DNA from: a virus | DNA length: 64,000 bases | Reading direction: 5' to 3' (one strand) | IMG/VR virus record: IMGVR_UViG_3300028920_000065 | Location: 1 to 64,000 of that record | Shown: one piece after another, positions 1 to 9,090 of the stretch | Layout: every line of letters starts with the position of its first letter | Position numbering within the stretch: the first letter of the stretch is position 1 | Translations under genes and position numbers: made by a program | Notes under the pieces: generated by a model | Database searches by the model: none | What the model saw: only the letters and a program-made list of their open reading frames with translations | What the model was told of the DNA's origin: nothing

Positions 1-163
1 CTGAATTTCCAATAGCAAGTTCACCTTTCTTTTGGAAATAGCTGATGATAAATGAATGAGAATCTGGATTCTCTCCAGATTCTCTAACTTCTTTTCTTTG
101 GTCAGGGTTTAAATAAAAGAATTTACCCTGACCGTTGCTTACAAAACTAAAAAATTGACACAT
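1..163 (-). CDS. Phage protein with MCQFFSF N-terminus (partial)
   Basis: The reading frame starts at an ATG at 163-161 behind a strong AAAGGAGG site and runs off the left edge, so only the first 54 residues are visible. It opens MCQFFSFVSNGQGKFFYLN and continues with a charged stretch and a DSHSFI segment. From memory, phage proteins opening MC(Q/E/K)FFSF followed by a DSHS-x-I segment form a common uncharacterised family, sometimes carrying C-terminal repeats. That match is recall, not a search. Function unknown. It is last in a leftward run with the four genes to its right. Confidence 0.7.
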   Translation of the reverse strand, partial: MCQFFSFVSNGQGKFFYLNPDQRKEVRESGENPDSHSFIISYFQKKGELAIGNS

Positions 164-181
164 AAATTTTCCTCCTTTATT

Positions 182-592
182 TCATTTATTTTTTAACTTC
201 TTTATATCATTTAAAGATTCCCATTTCTTATTTAAAAATTCATAATATTTCTTTTTTTCTTCTGGATTTTCTTTTTTCTCAACATATTCTTTTACAACTT
301 TTTCATTATGTATAATTTTTTCATGATAATGATGTTCTGATTTCTTTTCTTTTTCTTCATATTCATTGAGTGTTTCAATAAATTTTTCTGTAAGTTGAAT
401 CTGATAATCTTTTTCCTCTAATAATTCTTCCTGAGTGCAAACTTGATTTTCTAATTCAGAAATCTTTTGCTTCATATTTTGCCATTTATTATATACAAAA
501 AAAACTGCAATTGCAATACTAATTAAAACAATTACACTTGATATAGATTTCCAATATTTAAATATAAAACTTATTATCATACTAGGAATCAT
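182..592 (-). CDS. Membrane-anchored coiled-coil protein (spanin-like architecture)
   Basis: Protein of 136 aa. I chose the ATG at 592 because GGAG lies six bases upstream; an in-frame upstream ATG at 631 has no such site. After a short N-terminus comes one hydrophobic segment (about residues 7-30), then a long Lys/Glu-rich region with heptad character to the C-terminus. One membrane anchor plus a coiled coil is the layout of inner-membrane spanins (Rz-type), but no lipoprotein partner was recognised next to it, so that role is only a guess. It overlaps the end of the upstream gene by 11 bases, implying coupled translation. Confidence 0.65.
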   Translation of the reverse strand: MIPSMIISFIFKYWKSISSVIVLISIAIAVFFVYNKWQNMKQKISELENQVCTQEELLEEKDYQIQLTEKFIETLNEYEEKEKKSEHHYHEKIIHNEKVVKEYVEKKENPEEKKKYYEFLNKKWESLNDIKKLKNK

Positions 593-1190
593 TTTTTTCT
601 CCATTAATACGAATTTTGAATCTAGTCGCATGGCTCTTAAACCTCATTTCCATTTTATTTTTATTTTTATCATATATTACGGTTGAATTATTTTTTATTT
701 CTTCTTCTGAAAATTGATATAAATCAAATCTTGAAAAAAGAGATGATATAAATGTATTTACCATTGATGTTGCATAATATTTTTGAGACTGATCAATATT
801 TTGCTTGAGGACCTGATTCAAAAATAACTTTTTAACGAACATACGCCGGCTCTGACGAACAATTATATCCTTTTTAAGGTTTTCTATTGCTTCATCAAAA
901 TTATTTCTAAAATCATCTAAATTAATAGTATATTCTCCAATTTTCAAAACTGGATTTTCAAGAACTTTTTCTGGAAGATTTTTCAAATCTTCAATCATAA
1001 ATAAATATACCCTTTCTTTTTTTATATCATAAGATTTTGAAGTTTTCAAATTTTCAATTAATTCACGATAATCCATTACTAATCGATTCATATTAACCTT
1101 ACCAATTTTTTCTCCAATTAAATTCTTTTTAAATTGTTCTTCTGATTTTATTGGATTTTCTGGAAACATTTCTTTGCTCATTTCACTCAT
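582..1190 (-). CDS. Hypothetical protein, 202 aa
   Basis: Not recognised. The ATG at 1190 has GGAGTTACGA directly upstream, and the stop of the preceding gene overlaps it as ATGA. The protein is soluble, charged and predicted mostly helical, with a basic patch IIVRQSRRMFVKK near residue 110 and no Cys motif or membrane segment. It sits between two single-span membrane proteins in a tightly overlapping leftward operon. Confidence 0.75.
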   Translation of the reverse strand: MSEMSKEMFPENPIKSEEQFKKNLIGEKIGKVNMNRLVMDYRELIENLKTSKSYDIKKERVYLFMIEDLKNLPEKVLENPVLKIGEYTINLDDFRNNFDEAIENLKKDIIVRQSRRMFVKKLFLNQVLKQNIDQSQKYYATSMVNTFISSLFSRFDLYQFSEEEIKNNSTVIYDKNKNKMEMRFKSHATRFKIRINGEKNDS

Positions 1191-1450
1191 TCGTAACTCC
1201 TTAAAAATTCATAATCATCTTCTTTGCATTTAATTTCAGAAATATGTAAACATTTATCATGAATTTGTGATCTTTCAAAAATATCCCTTGTTTTATATTT
1301 AGATGCACATTTATTATAAACTGATATAAAACAATCCGAATTAATTTTCATATGTGCAATTGGTTCCTTATTATGTATTTCTGATTTAAAATATAAAATA
1401 GAAATAATTAAAAATAATGATATAAAAAATAAAAACTGTTGTATTTTCAT
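1187..1450 (-). CDS. Small membrane or exported protein, 87 aa
   Basis: An N-terminal hydrophobic helix (residues 5-21) is followed by a polar tail with four cysteines, as in an exported domain anchored by an uncleaved signal. There is no lipobox. ATGA overlaps link it to the genes on both sides (1447-1450 and 1187-1190). Product unknown; lysis or superinfection-exclusion roles are possible but unsupported. Confidence 0.7.
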   Translation of the reverse strand: MKIQQFLFFISLFLIISILYFKSEIHNKEPIAHMKINSDCFISVYNKCASKYKTRDIFERSQIHDKCLHISEIKCKEDDYEFLRSYE

Positions 1451-1809
1451 AATTCAATCTCCTCTGTTGATTCTTCAAATTCAATCAATTCAACAACTTT
1501 TTTAATAAACTTTTGCATTAAAATTGCACGTGACCTCGAAGTCACTTTAATATCTAAAATTGGACATGAAAGAGTTTTTCTTCCTTTCTTATCTTTTTTG
1601 ATTTCATGAACATCTTGACATAAACATAAAATCTTTTCTTTATCAGGAGATATAATATATGGTATATCTCCTACTTTTACATTTTTAATATATTTATCAA
1701 TTGTTTCGTGGTCAAGAATCATATTACCTTGACTTGATGCAATTTTAGCATCCTTAATTTTTCTTTTATACTCTCTTGATTCTCTTCTTTTTTCAGCTCT
1801 TTTTGACAT
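1447..1809 (-). CDS. Hypothetical basic protein, 120 aa
   Basis: Starts at an ATG behind AAGGGAGAATTTT and is the first gene after the promoter at 1831-1858. The first 25 residues are very rich in Lys and Arg (MSKRAEKRRESREYKRKIK), suggesting nucleic-acid contact. The remainder is mixed and carries a C-L-C-Q segment near residue 65. No family recognised. Confidence 0.7.
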   Translation of the reverse strand: MSKRAEKRRESREYKRKIKDAKIASSQGNMILDHETIDKYIKNVKVGDIPYIISPDKEKILCLCQDVHEIKKDKKGRKTLSCPILDIKVTSRSRAILMQKFIKKVVELIEFEESTEEIEL

Positions 1810-1830
1810 AAAATTCTCCCTTAAACATTA

Positions 1831-1858
1831 ATATACTAATTTTTTTAGAAAAGTCAAA
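1831..1858 (-). promoter_or_regulatory. Early-type promoter
   Basis: On the minus strand TTGACT and TATATT are separated by 16 bases that include the A-tract shared by the other promoters of this class. It points at the gene starting at 1809. Confidence 0.65.
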
Positions 1859-1864
1859 TTAAAT

Positions 1865-2086
1865 TTATACTGCAAATATAGAAGTGTCGTTTTCTTCATT
1901 TATACTTTCATCTTTTTCTTCACATTCAATTTCTTCTTCTTCATCAAGATCATCTTCATTTATTTTAAATGTTTTACGAATTCTAAATTCCTCTTTTTTT
2001 CCTTTATTCCATTGATTTAAAGGAGAATAAAATCCAACAACTCTTGAATAAACTACCATCTTTTCATTACATCGTCTTTTAGCCAT
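1865..2086 (-). CDS. Stand-alone glycyl-radical-domain-like protein (NrdD C-terminus-like)
   Basis: A 73-aa protein behind an AGAGGT ribosome site. Residues 10-40 read VVYSRVVGFYSPLNQWNKGK followed by KEEF. This resembles the C-terminal glycyl-radical segment of anaerobic ribonucleotide reductase NrdD (R-x-x-G-Y/F ... W-N-x-G-K-x-x-E-F), in which the Gly after SRVV would carry the radical. Only one Cys precedes it, so the zinc CxxC pairs of NrdD are absent, and there is no catalytic barrel. The tail (residues 45-73) is very acidic. Either a remnant of nrdD or a spare-part protein like YfiD/GrcA, which replaces a damaged radical domain. The resemblance is seen in the motif; the role is inference. 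Confidence 0.6.
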   Translation of the reverse strand: MAKRRCNEKMVVYSRVVGFYSPLNQWNKGKKEEFRIRKTFKINEDDLDEEEEIECEEKDESINEENDTSIFAV

Positions 2087-2115
2087 AAATACCTCTTTGT
2101 TTTCTGTTTTAAAAT

Positions 2116-3210
2116 TTACTTCAGAAAACTTTCACACAATTCTGGATTTTTCATTACCTGAACAGATTTTTCTGTTGTTGAAAGTAAAATAGTTGGCATA
2201 CCAGAAATACCACGCCCAAAATATCTATTTGAAAAGGCATCAAATTTTGTTTTAAATGTTCCTGTTTGGATAAACCAAGCTTCACCACCAAACTCTTTTC
2301 CTTGATCAGCAGCCGTTGAATACATTTGAGTGTATTGAAATGCAGGTGTATGTTTATGCGCTGTTACAACGACATCTCCAGGATAAAATTCTTTATACAA
2401 TCTTCTTTGTCCGTGATTTTCATTGTACATAGAATATCCTTTTCCAACATGACTCATTACAATAGAATAGGAAACAGTTGTCCCTCTTTTTTTATTTATA
2501 ATTTCTAAATTTAAAACTCCCATACCATCAAAATAAACAAAATCATCTCCAAACATATGTTGAACAATTGAAAATCCAGTATTTTGCTCATCCCTATTAT
2601 CATCATGATTGCCCCATGTCATAGCTAAAACTTTATTTTTTGCTTTAAATTCCTCAAGGATAGATGCTAAAAGTTGTGTTTGTTCTTTTGGTCCCATGAT
2701 TTGATCGAGAATGCAAGAAGCAGTTCTAAATTTAACAAAATTATCCCTATAATCACCAACACATAAAACATACATTCCATCAGTATTAGAAATATAATCA
2801 ATATTTCTTCCAAACGATGCATAATCAACTGAACTTGATCCCATATGCCAATCAGCAGAGGTTGCTATAGCAATATTATCTCTATCTGTTTCTATTTTTA
2901 TAGTTGCAAAAACTTGACCATTTGACATTCTATCAGTCAAATTTTGATGTTTTTGAAAATGATCAAACAATTCTTTCCAATGAACATTTTCAGATTCATT
3001 TTTATCTAAATATTCAATAATATCATTTTCTAGAATATTTTTTTCTTCTTTTAATCCCAAAAATTCTTCAACTCGTTTTAACCCTTTTTTTCTTTTCTGA
3101 AAAAATGAACTCGCTGAAATTCCATTTGAATTAAGAAAGTCTTGAATTGACATACCACTTGCAGTTGCAAGCGCCTTGACTTGTTGTTTCAAAGATTCAT
3201 AACTACTCAT
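2116..3210 (-). CDS. Calcineurin-like metallophosphoesterase with N-terminal HTH-like region
   Basis: 364 aa. The phosphoesterase metal-binding motifs appear in order: D-x-H as ADWHMGS (about residue 137), GDYRDN (about 168), GNHDD (about 215), and late histidines in MSHVGKG and TAHKHTP. About 120 residues precede them; the first 60 look like a helix-turn-helix arrangement (ASGMSIQDFLNSNGIS). The family hydrolyses phosphodiesters or phosphomonoesters with two metal ions, and phage members are often called SbcD-like nucleases. A true gp47/SbcD homolog lies elsewhere (19108-20121), so this is a separate enzyme. Its start overlaps the stop of the upstream gene. Confidence 0.85.
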   Translation of the reverse strand: MSSYESLKQQVKALATASGMSIQDFLNSNGISASSFFQKRKKGLKRVEEFLGLKEEKNILENDIIEYLDKNESENVHWKELFDHFQKHQNLTDRMSNGQVFATIKIETDRDNIAIATSADWHMGSSSVDYASFGRNIDYISNTDGMYVLCVGDYRDNFVKFRTASCILDQIMGPKEQTQLLASILEEFKAKNKVLAMTWGNHDDNRDEQNTGFSIVQHMFGDDFVYFDGMGVLNLEIINKKRGTTVSYSIVMSHVGKGYSMYNENHGQRRLYKEFYPGDVVVTAHKHTPAFQYTQMYSTAADQGKEFGGEAWFIQTGTFKTKFDAFSNRYFGRGISGMPTILLSTTEKSVQVMKNPELCESFLK

Positions 3211-3910
3211 AACTTTTAATTTCCTCTATAATTAACAATAAATCCTGTAAATTTTTATGATTTTCTTTTACATCATATACAATTTCTTCTTTAAAAAAAT
3301 CATGTTTTGTTTCATAGGATAAAAGAAATTTATCATCATATATTTCTGAAATTTCTATTTCCTTGTAAATAATATGATTTGAATCCCTTAAAATACCAGA
3401 ATAATAATAATCTTCATGAATTGGTTGAATAGTTTGACCATCAAATCGATCATTTAATAAAAAAGTACAATATTCTTTATAAAACATAATCAAAAATTTT
3501 CTAAGGATAATTTCAGTAATATCTAATTCAACATAATCTTCAAAAATATTATCTATTGTTTCAGCAATGACACGGGCAAGGATTCCTTCATGTTTTAATA
3601 ATCTTTTAGGAATTTCTATTATTCTAAAATTGGATTGTTTAATATAGATATGAATATCATTTTCATTTATAAAAAATGCTTTTGAATGATGCATTTTTGT
3701 TACATTACTTCCAAATCTTAACCATAAAGATCTTTTACTCCTTTCATCCTTTTTATCTTGTTCAAGTGCCTGACAATTAGCAATTGTATCGACACTACCA
3801 GACAAACGATCAATAGCATTTGCCATTTTATCTATTTTAGAAATTAATCTATCATCAATCAATGTTTTTTCTGGTAAAATCAATTTTTTTCGTTTAAAAA
3901 AATTAAACAT
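3203..3910 (-). CDS. Hypothetical protein, 235 aa
   Basis: Begins behind AAAGGAGAAAATT, immediately downstream of the DNA polymerase gene. No membrane segment or metal motif. It has a basic N-terminus (MFNFFKRKK) and a short predicted coiled coil at residues 20-50. The rest is mixed alpha/beta. A weak late-promoter-like AGTAAATAATTTTAAT lies between it and the polymerase stop codon. Function not recognised. Confidence 0.75.
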   Translation of the reverse strand: MFNFFKRKKLILPEKTLIDDRLISKIDKMANAIDRLSGSVDTIANCQALEQDKKDERSKRSLWLRFGSNVTKMHHSKAFFINENDIHIYIKQSNFRIIEIPKRLLKHEGILARVIAETIDNIFEDYVELDITEIILRKFLIMFYKEYCTFLLNDRFDGQTIQPIHEDYYYSGILRDSNHIIYKEIEISEIYDDKFLLSYETKHDFFKEEIVYDVKENHKNLQDLLLIIEEIKSYE

Positions 3911-3938
3911 AATTTTCTCCTTTCATTAAAATTATTTA

Positions 3939-6779
3939 CTAAAACAACTTAAAATCATATTGTTCATAAAGTTCATCTTTTCTATCAACAATATCTGCAT
4001 AATCTTCAAAGAATTTTCCTAATATTGTTTGATAATGTGCATCAATATCAACATATTCATCAAGGTCAAATTCTTTTGGTAAAAACTCTTTAATTGCAAT
4101 GGTATCTATAAAATATTTGTTATCTGATTTTAATTTTAAAATTTTTGCTTTATCTCCTCCTTGATGTGGTTGATAAATATCTTCAAGGTTTAATTTAGAT
4201 ATTAAATTATTAAAATGTATTGCTGCTTTAACTTGTTGAGGAGCTTTTTTTTTAAAAGTTGAAAGTGTTTCAGATTTATATTCATAATATTTCTTTATTC
4301 CATTAATTGTTTTTGGGATTGCAATTTCTTCAATTGGAATGTCATCAAAAATACTTTTTACTTTTTTAATATAATTTTTAATATCAAGTCCCCAAACAAG
4401 TCTTTTAATGTATTTTATCATATATGGTTTAAGTTGTGTTGGAGTATCTGATCTTACAGTTTGCATTCCCATTATCTTCATATCTGGATAACCATATCTA
4501 TCGCCTTCATTATCATAAACATAAATTGCATATCTCTTTTTTGCCTTCCAAAAAGCACCCTTTCCTATTATTTCCCGATCCATATTCATTGTATTTACAA
4601 ATCCACCAATCATATTATACATATTTTCATAAATTTCTTTGATTTTTGGAAAAAGATATTTTTTTTCAAATGAATCTAAGAAATCAACAATATCATAATC
4701 AGACATATTTTTTAGTTTTTCTTCTGGTAATTTTTGAACAATTGGAGTAACATCAAGATAAAAGGAATCTGTATCACCTGCGATAATATTATCATGATTT
4801 TCATCGAGTCCACAAATAGTATTAATATATTTGTTAACTCGTGTACCACAATACATATTTGCAACTTGTCCCATTGTAGTAATTGCCTCAGCCATATCTT
4901 TATCAAATAAAGGAAAAGATTTCACCTGCAATGCACCATAAAAAGAATTCAAAAGAATTTTTTCTGCAAGTTGTATATTATTTAAATTTCTTGATTTAAT
5001 TAAAAGTTCTTTTCTTTTTAAAGCATCTTTTTCATTTTTTGCAAGATTTCTGTATTTTCCTGATTCTGTTTTATGATTTTTTCTTTGTAAAAACAAAGAT
5101 GAAATTAAATTAGGAATAAATCCTTCCTTTTTAGCATCAAAAACAGTTCCAAATGGAGTTATTATTTTTTTCTGTTTTTTCCAAGGTTCAAAATCAAATG
5201 TACCAGTAATAAAATCATCTATAGCATTAATATTTTGCTTCTCATTATGTAAAATAGTTTCAGGACTCATATTACAAAAACGAATTAGGGAAGGATACAA
5301 TGATGTTAAATCTTCAGATAAAATCCATTCCTTTCTTCCAAATTGAGGTTCATAAACAACTGCACCAACAATACTTTCTCCTGTTTGACCTGAACCAGTT
5401 GAAGGAATAATTTTATTTTCATCCAATAAGCGATTAAAAAGATTTGCTGCCCATACAGCAGTAGTAGATGCAAATTTTTTTGGATTTGAACCTGAATAAT
5501 GAGCAATAGAAAACATCAAATCTATATAACCAAGATTTTTATCAATTGCTTCAAGACATTCAACATCCCCTATGTTGTATATACAATATTTTTTCTTATC
5601 ATTAAGCCACAATGTTCTTAAATCACCATCATAATTTATCTTTCCAATGCCAGCAACTGATTGGGAAACATCCTCTAATTTATATGAATCCCTTTTATTT
5701 TGTGTATATTTTTTATCAAGCTGAATATAATCCAATTGATTGATTCCAACAATATCCCAACTCTCTATTTTAGATCCATCTAATTTTTCAAGCTCCTTAT
5801 GTTTTAAATAATTAAATGGAGATATTTTTTTTGCTTCATTATTTCCAAGTAATTTTTTTGCTCTTCTGAGGAAATAAGGATCATCAAAATAATCAGAGTT
5901 CCATCCACATGTGACATCAAATTCATTTTGCCGTACAAATGATATAAAATGTGAAATTAATTCCTCTTCAAATTCAAAAGAATATATTTTCATTTCTTTT
6001 GCAATTCTAAAATATTCTTCAATATTAGACCATTGTTCTATTTTTTTATTAATTTTAACAATAAATTCCTTATCTTTTTCAATAAAAAATTCAATATGTT
6101 CTAGTTCTTCTGGATCACTAACAATTAATTTAATTTCATCTTTTCTTTTTTTATATTCTTCATATTGTTTTACTTTTTCATGGATCATTTTTCTAACTGC
6201 ATCAGCTTTATCTTTATATTTTTTTAAAAATACCTTTTTAGCATTCATTAAAGAATTTTCTACTTCAAAAAGAGTTTTAAATTGATTTAATTCAGGAAAT
6301 TTATATTTAAACCAATCAATTGATTCAAATTCATCTGTCAATGCCCATAAATGTATATTATTGCTCGATCTATTTAATCCAGAAATAGTAACAATAGGAT
6401 GTTCTGCTTCTTCTGCATGTGGAAATCCTTTTTCTGACCAAACCTCAATATCATAAAACAGAACTTTAATTTTATCTGAATCAAAGTTTTTTGCAAGATT
6501 ATCCTCTCTTATTTTTTCTACAATTGGAAGTTCACGACCTATATTACCGACAACTAAAGATCTTGGATATGTTCTAATTGCTTGATTAAATTCATTAAGA
6601 TTAATATTTACTACTTTATCAACATTTTCATTTTCTGGAAATGTTTTATATTCTGTTTCTTTGCTTGTTTTTAAGAAAAAATATGGCTGAAAATGATTAT
6701 CCCTTTCATAAACTTTAGTTCCATTTTCATATTTACTAACATATAAACTATTTCCTATCCTATCAATATATGTATACAT
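3939..6779 (-). CDS. 43: DNA polymerase, family B (T4 gp43-like)
   Basis: Replicative DNA polymerase with 3'-5' proofreading, 946 aa (T4 gp43 is 898). Exonuclease motifs: Exo I FYDIEVWS (D110, E112), Exo II GWNSDYFDDPY, Exo III YNIGDVECLE. Polymerase motifs: A DLTSLYPSLI (about 489), B KILLNSFYGAL (about 605), C GDTDSFY (about 666), and KKRYAIYVYD. The C-terminus ends QYDFKLF, a hydrophobic tail of the kind used to bind the sliding clamp. A charged helical insertion lies at about residues 165-250 between Exo I and Exo II. Driven by the promoter at 6803-6830; AAAAGGAGATCAA precedes the ATG. Clamp and loader large-subunit genes are far away at 42-44 kb on the other strand. Confidence 0.98.
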   Translation of the reverse strand: MYTYIDRIGNSLYVSKYENGTKVYERDNHFQPYFFLKTSKETEYKTFPENENVDKVVNINLNEFNQAIRTYPRSLVVGNIGRELPIVEKIREDNLAKNFDSDKIKVLFYDIEVWSEKGFPHAEEAEHPIVTISGLNRSSNNIHLWALTDEFESIDWFKYKFPELNQFKTLFEVENSLMNAKKVFLKKYKDKADAVRKMIHEKVKQYEEYKKRKDEIKLIVSDPEELEHIEFFIEKDKEFIVKINKKIEQWSNIEEYFRIAKEMKIYSFEFEEELISHFISFVRQNEFDVTCGWNSDYFDDPYFLRRAKKLLGNNEAKKISPFNYLKHKELEKLDGSKIESWDIVGINQLDYIQLDKKYTQNKRDSYKLEDVSQSVAGIGKINYDGDLRTLWLNDKKKYCIYNIGDVECLEAIDKNLGYIDLMFSIAHYSGSNPKKFASTTAVWAANLFNRLLDENKIIPSTGSGQTGESIVGAVVYEPQFGRKEWILSEDLTSLYPSLIRFCNMSPETILHNEKQNINAIDDFITGTFDFEPWKKQKKIITPFGTVFDAKKEGFIPNLISSLFLQRKNHKTESGKYRNLAKNEKDALKRKELLIKSRNLNNIQLAEKILLNSFYGALQVKSFPLFDKDMAEAITTMGQVANMYCGTRVNKYINTICGLDENHDNIIAGDTDSFYLDVTPIVQKLPEEKLKNMSDYDIVDFLDSFEKKYLFPKIKEIYENMYNMIGGFVNTMNMDREIIGKGAFWKAKKRYAIYVYDNEGDRYGYPDMKIMGMQTVRSDTPTQLKPYMIKYIKRLVWGLDIKNYIKKVKSIFDDIPIEEIAIPKTINGIKKYYEYKSETLSTFKKKAPQQVKAAIHFNNLISKLNLEDIYQPHQGGDKAKILKLKSDNKYFIDTIAIKEFLPKEFDLDEYVDIDAHYQTILGKFFEDYADIVDRKDELYEQYDFKLF

Positions 6780-6802
6780 TTGATCTCCTTTTACTTTCTT
6801 TT

Positions 6803-6830
6803 TTTATACAAGTTTTTTTAAGAAAGTAAA
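6803..6830 (-). promoter_or_regulatory. Early-type promoter for DNA polymerase
   Basis: Minus strand TTTACT, a 16-base spacer TTCTTAAAAAAACTTG, then TATAAA. This is a near-ideal member of the promoter class repeated through the window. Confidence 0.8.
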
Positions 6831-6833
6831 GTA

Positions 6834-7310
6834 TTAAAATAATTCAATTTTAGATTTTTTAATTTTTTTAACAGTTGGATCCTTAGATACTTTTTTGTTT
6901 TTTGGTTCTTTTCTTTCTGGAGTAACAAGTTCCTTTTTTTCTCTTATCTTCTCAGACTGTATTAATTTCTTTTTTCCCTTCCTTTCATAAACAATTTCAT
7001 GTTCATATACAACACGTTCGACTAATTTTAATTGACATTCATTTATAACAATATCATTGAATTTTTCAAATGCTTCAATCAATTCATCATTCATTTTTTT
7101 AAGTTTTGTAATTTTTGGTTCTGAAAGTAAATTATGAAATTGAGCTGCTTTAAAAAGGGCTTTAAAACTTGTCATATATCCTGTAATATTTTTCCAAGTA
7201 TATTTATTTTCTTTCTCATTATAATTCTTCCTTTCTATCCATGCATCTTTTTTAGAGACAACAATTCTGAAATTTTCAGTCAAATTAATTATTCTTTCGT
7301 CTTTACTCAT
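6834..7310 (-). CDS. Hypothetical protein, 158 aa
   Basis: I place the start at the ATG at 7310, with GAGG eight bases upstream; the upstream in-frame codons overlap the previous gene more deeply. The N-terminal half (residues 5-60) has the pattern of a small phage beta-rich fold: NFRIVVSKKDAWIERK, then NITGYMTSFKALFKA. This loosely recalls DUF5405-type phage proteins, but I am not sure. The last 50 residues are very Lys-rich. It follows the gp62-like gene with an 8-base overlap. Confidence 0.7.
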   Translation of the reverse strand: MSKDERIINLTENFRIVVSKKDAWIERKNYNEKENKYTWKNITGYMTSFKALFKAAQFHNLLSEPKITKLKKMNDELIEAFEKFNDIVINECQLKLVERVVYEHEIVYERKGKKKLIQSEKIREKKELVTPERKEPKNKKVSKDPTVKKIKKSKIELF

Positions 7311-7935
7311 TTTTTTTACCTCTTTTCTTTTCCTTGGGTTTATCATCATAATTAAAAAATTCTATAAATTCTTCATCTGTTCCACATTCTTCAAGAGTTT
7401 CCATAAAACTCATAGCACGTTCAATGGAACAATTAAAATAATCTGCAACCCTATATATAATTGGATCATCACTTGTAACTTTCGCTCCCAAATTAGTTAT
7501 AAAAAACTTCTTTTTCGGTGTAAGTTCTTCAATAAATTTATAAATTTTCATTGGAGATACTTTTCCTACCATCAAATTAACTTTAAAAGCAGCTTGAAAT
7601 AATTCTGGATGATATGAAATATATCTTACTAATGGATACACAAGGTTTTCAACTACGGACATCGAATAAACTTTTCTTTGAGGATCATTTTCGAGATTCA
7701 TTGATTCAAGTTTTTCCCTATTAAACAAAATTTTTTCAATATTCTCATATGACCGTCCATTTTTAGATTTTGTTATTCTCATTATAACATAAAAATAATT
7801 ATTATTTTCTAAAATTTCATTAAGGCATTTAAATTCAGTTAAAATGGTTATTAAATCAGTTAAAGTTGTTTTACGATGTTTTATTTCAAGTTCTTTTTTT
7901 TCTTCTACTTGCCCTAAAAATTCCATTATATCCAT
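7303..7935 (-). CDS. 62: Clamp loader small subunit, gp62-like
   Basis: 210 aa (T4 gp62 is 187). Residues 100-185 align by eye with T4 gp62. ISYHPELFQAAFKVNLMVGK corresponds to the T4 stretch with LSQFPE and AMNLIG. Then come a Y-x-F-I-x-x-x-x-P-x-K-K segment and PIIYRVADYFNCSIERAMSF, matching the IIKLLAKRYQV-x-x-x-x-AI region. In T4 one gp62 and four gp44 subunits open the gp45 clamp with ATP. It lies between primase and a gene next to the polymerase, a fitting context. The N-terminal 90 residues and the charged C-terminus are not diagnostic. AAAGGAGGATAAA precedes the ATG. Confidence 0.6.
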   Translation of the reverse strand: MDIMEFLGQVEEKKELEIKHRKTTLTDLITILTEFKCLNEILENNNYFYVIMRITKSKNGRSYENIEKILFNREKLESMNLENDPQRKVYSMSVVENLVYPLVRYISYHPELFQAAFKVNLMVGKVSPMKIYKFIEELTPKKKFFITNLGAKVTSDDPIIYRVADYFNCSIERAMSFMETLEECGTDEEFIEFFNYDDKPKEKKRGKKNE

Positions 7936-7936
7936 T

Positions 7937-9022
7937 TTATCCTCCTTTATAAATTAATTCTTCAATTTGTTGTTGTTTTCTTTCTGCCAATTTCAATTTA
8001 GCATTTATTCCAGAAAAAGTATTTTTTTTAATAAAATCAATTATATTAGAATCACTCCAATTATATTTTACCTTCAAATCATTAATATCTTTTGCTTTAA
8101 CATATGCATCCCAAAGGAAAACATATTTACCATCATCAATAACTTTAAGAATTGACCTATTAATTGAAGAATTAAGAAATTCATTATCAAACACATAAAT
8201 TGAATGGGATTTTTGTATTTCTTTTAAATAATTTAATTTTAAATTAGCTGAAATCATAGATAGTATTTGTGTATCACGATCAAACGTGAGCTTATCTAAC
8301 ATACCTTCTAAGACAATTATTGGAAGATTATGATTCACAGTATTCTCCCCAAAGAAAAATCGCTCAGAAGAAGATTGTGTTACCATATTGAGGTATCTAA
8401 AATAACCATCAGAATTTAACATACGCATTCCAAAACCAATAGCATTATTCTTTGAATTTAAAAAAGGAACTACAATTCCTTCAAAACAAACATTTTTTCT
8501 CCATTTTTCTTGATATTGTTTTGTTTTAAATATTTTATTGAATATATTATAAGGATTGCCTACAAGGTAAAATATTTGATTCCAATGTCTTTCATGTATT
8601 TTTCTTTTCTTTAAATAAGTTGCTGGAATAGAATCTTTCTTTAAAGAAGATATTGGGTGCATCCAATAATAAAAATTTTTAATAGAATTTAATTCAATAA
8701 TAGGATTTTCAGTTTTTATGATTTCTATTTTTTCGTTTTTCTTTATTGATATTAAATTTTTTCTAAATTGTTCTTGTATAAACTCTTTCCATAAATTATA
8801 ATCAAGAGTTTTTATAAATTCAGAAAAAGAATTATTTTCACCGGCTATACAATTTCTTCTATGGCAATAAAAGAAAGGTTTTTCCGTATCAAGACCAAGA
8901 ATATATGCTGATCTTTTATTTGGTTTAGATTTTGAATCCCCACAAAAGGGACATCTAAAAGATGCTTTATTTGAACTTATTTTTAATTTTCTGAGTAATA
9001 ATCTCTGTAAATATGTTCGCAT
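7937..9022 (-). CDS. 61: DNA primase, T4 gp61-like
   Basis: Synthesises RNA primers for lagging-strand replication with the replicative helicase. 361 aa, near the length of T4 gp61 (342). N-terminal zinc-binding module: FRCPFCGDS (C24, C27) with FYCHRRNC (C53, C58). A Toprim-like core follows: IVLEGMLDKL (about residue 236) and IYVFDNEFLN (about 275), the latter equivalent to VWVLDNEP in T4. The C-terminal KDINDL segment also matches T4 (KDVNDM). Start ATG with AAGGATTTGA upstream, served by the promoter at 9056-9083. Confidence 0.93.
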   Translation of the reverse strand: MRTYLQRLLLRKLKISSNKASFRCPFCGDSKSKPNKRSAYILGLDTEKPFFYCHRRNCIAGENNSFSEFIKTLDYNLWKEFIQEQFRKNLISIKKNEKIEIIKTENPIIELNSIKNFYYWMHPISSLKKDSIPATYLKKRKIHERHWNQIFYLVGNPYNIFNKIFKTKQYQEKWRKNVCFEGIVVPFLNSKNNAIGFGMRMLNSDGYFRYLNMVTQSSSERFFFGENTVNHNLPIIVLEGMLDKLTFDRDTQILSMISANLKLNYLKEIQKSHSIYVFDNEFLNSSINRSILKVIDDGKYVFLWDAYVKAKDINDLKVKYNWSDSNIIDFIKKNTFSGINAKLKLAERKQQQIEELIYKGG

Positions 9023-9055
9023 TCAAATCCTTTTTTACAAATACAATCATTTATT

Positions 9056-9083
9056 TTTATATACGTTTTTTTGAGAATGTAAA
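9056..9083 (-). promoter_or_regulatory. Early-type promoter for primase
   Basis: Minus strand TTTACA, a 16-base spacer TTCTCAAAAAAACGTA, then TATAAA. Confidence 0.75.
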
Positions 9084-9090
9084 GAGAAAT

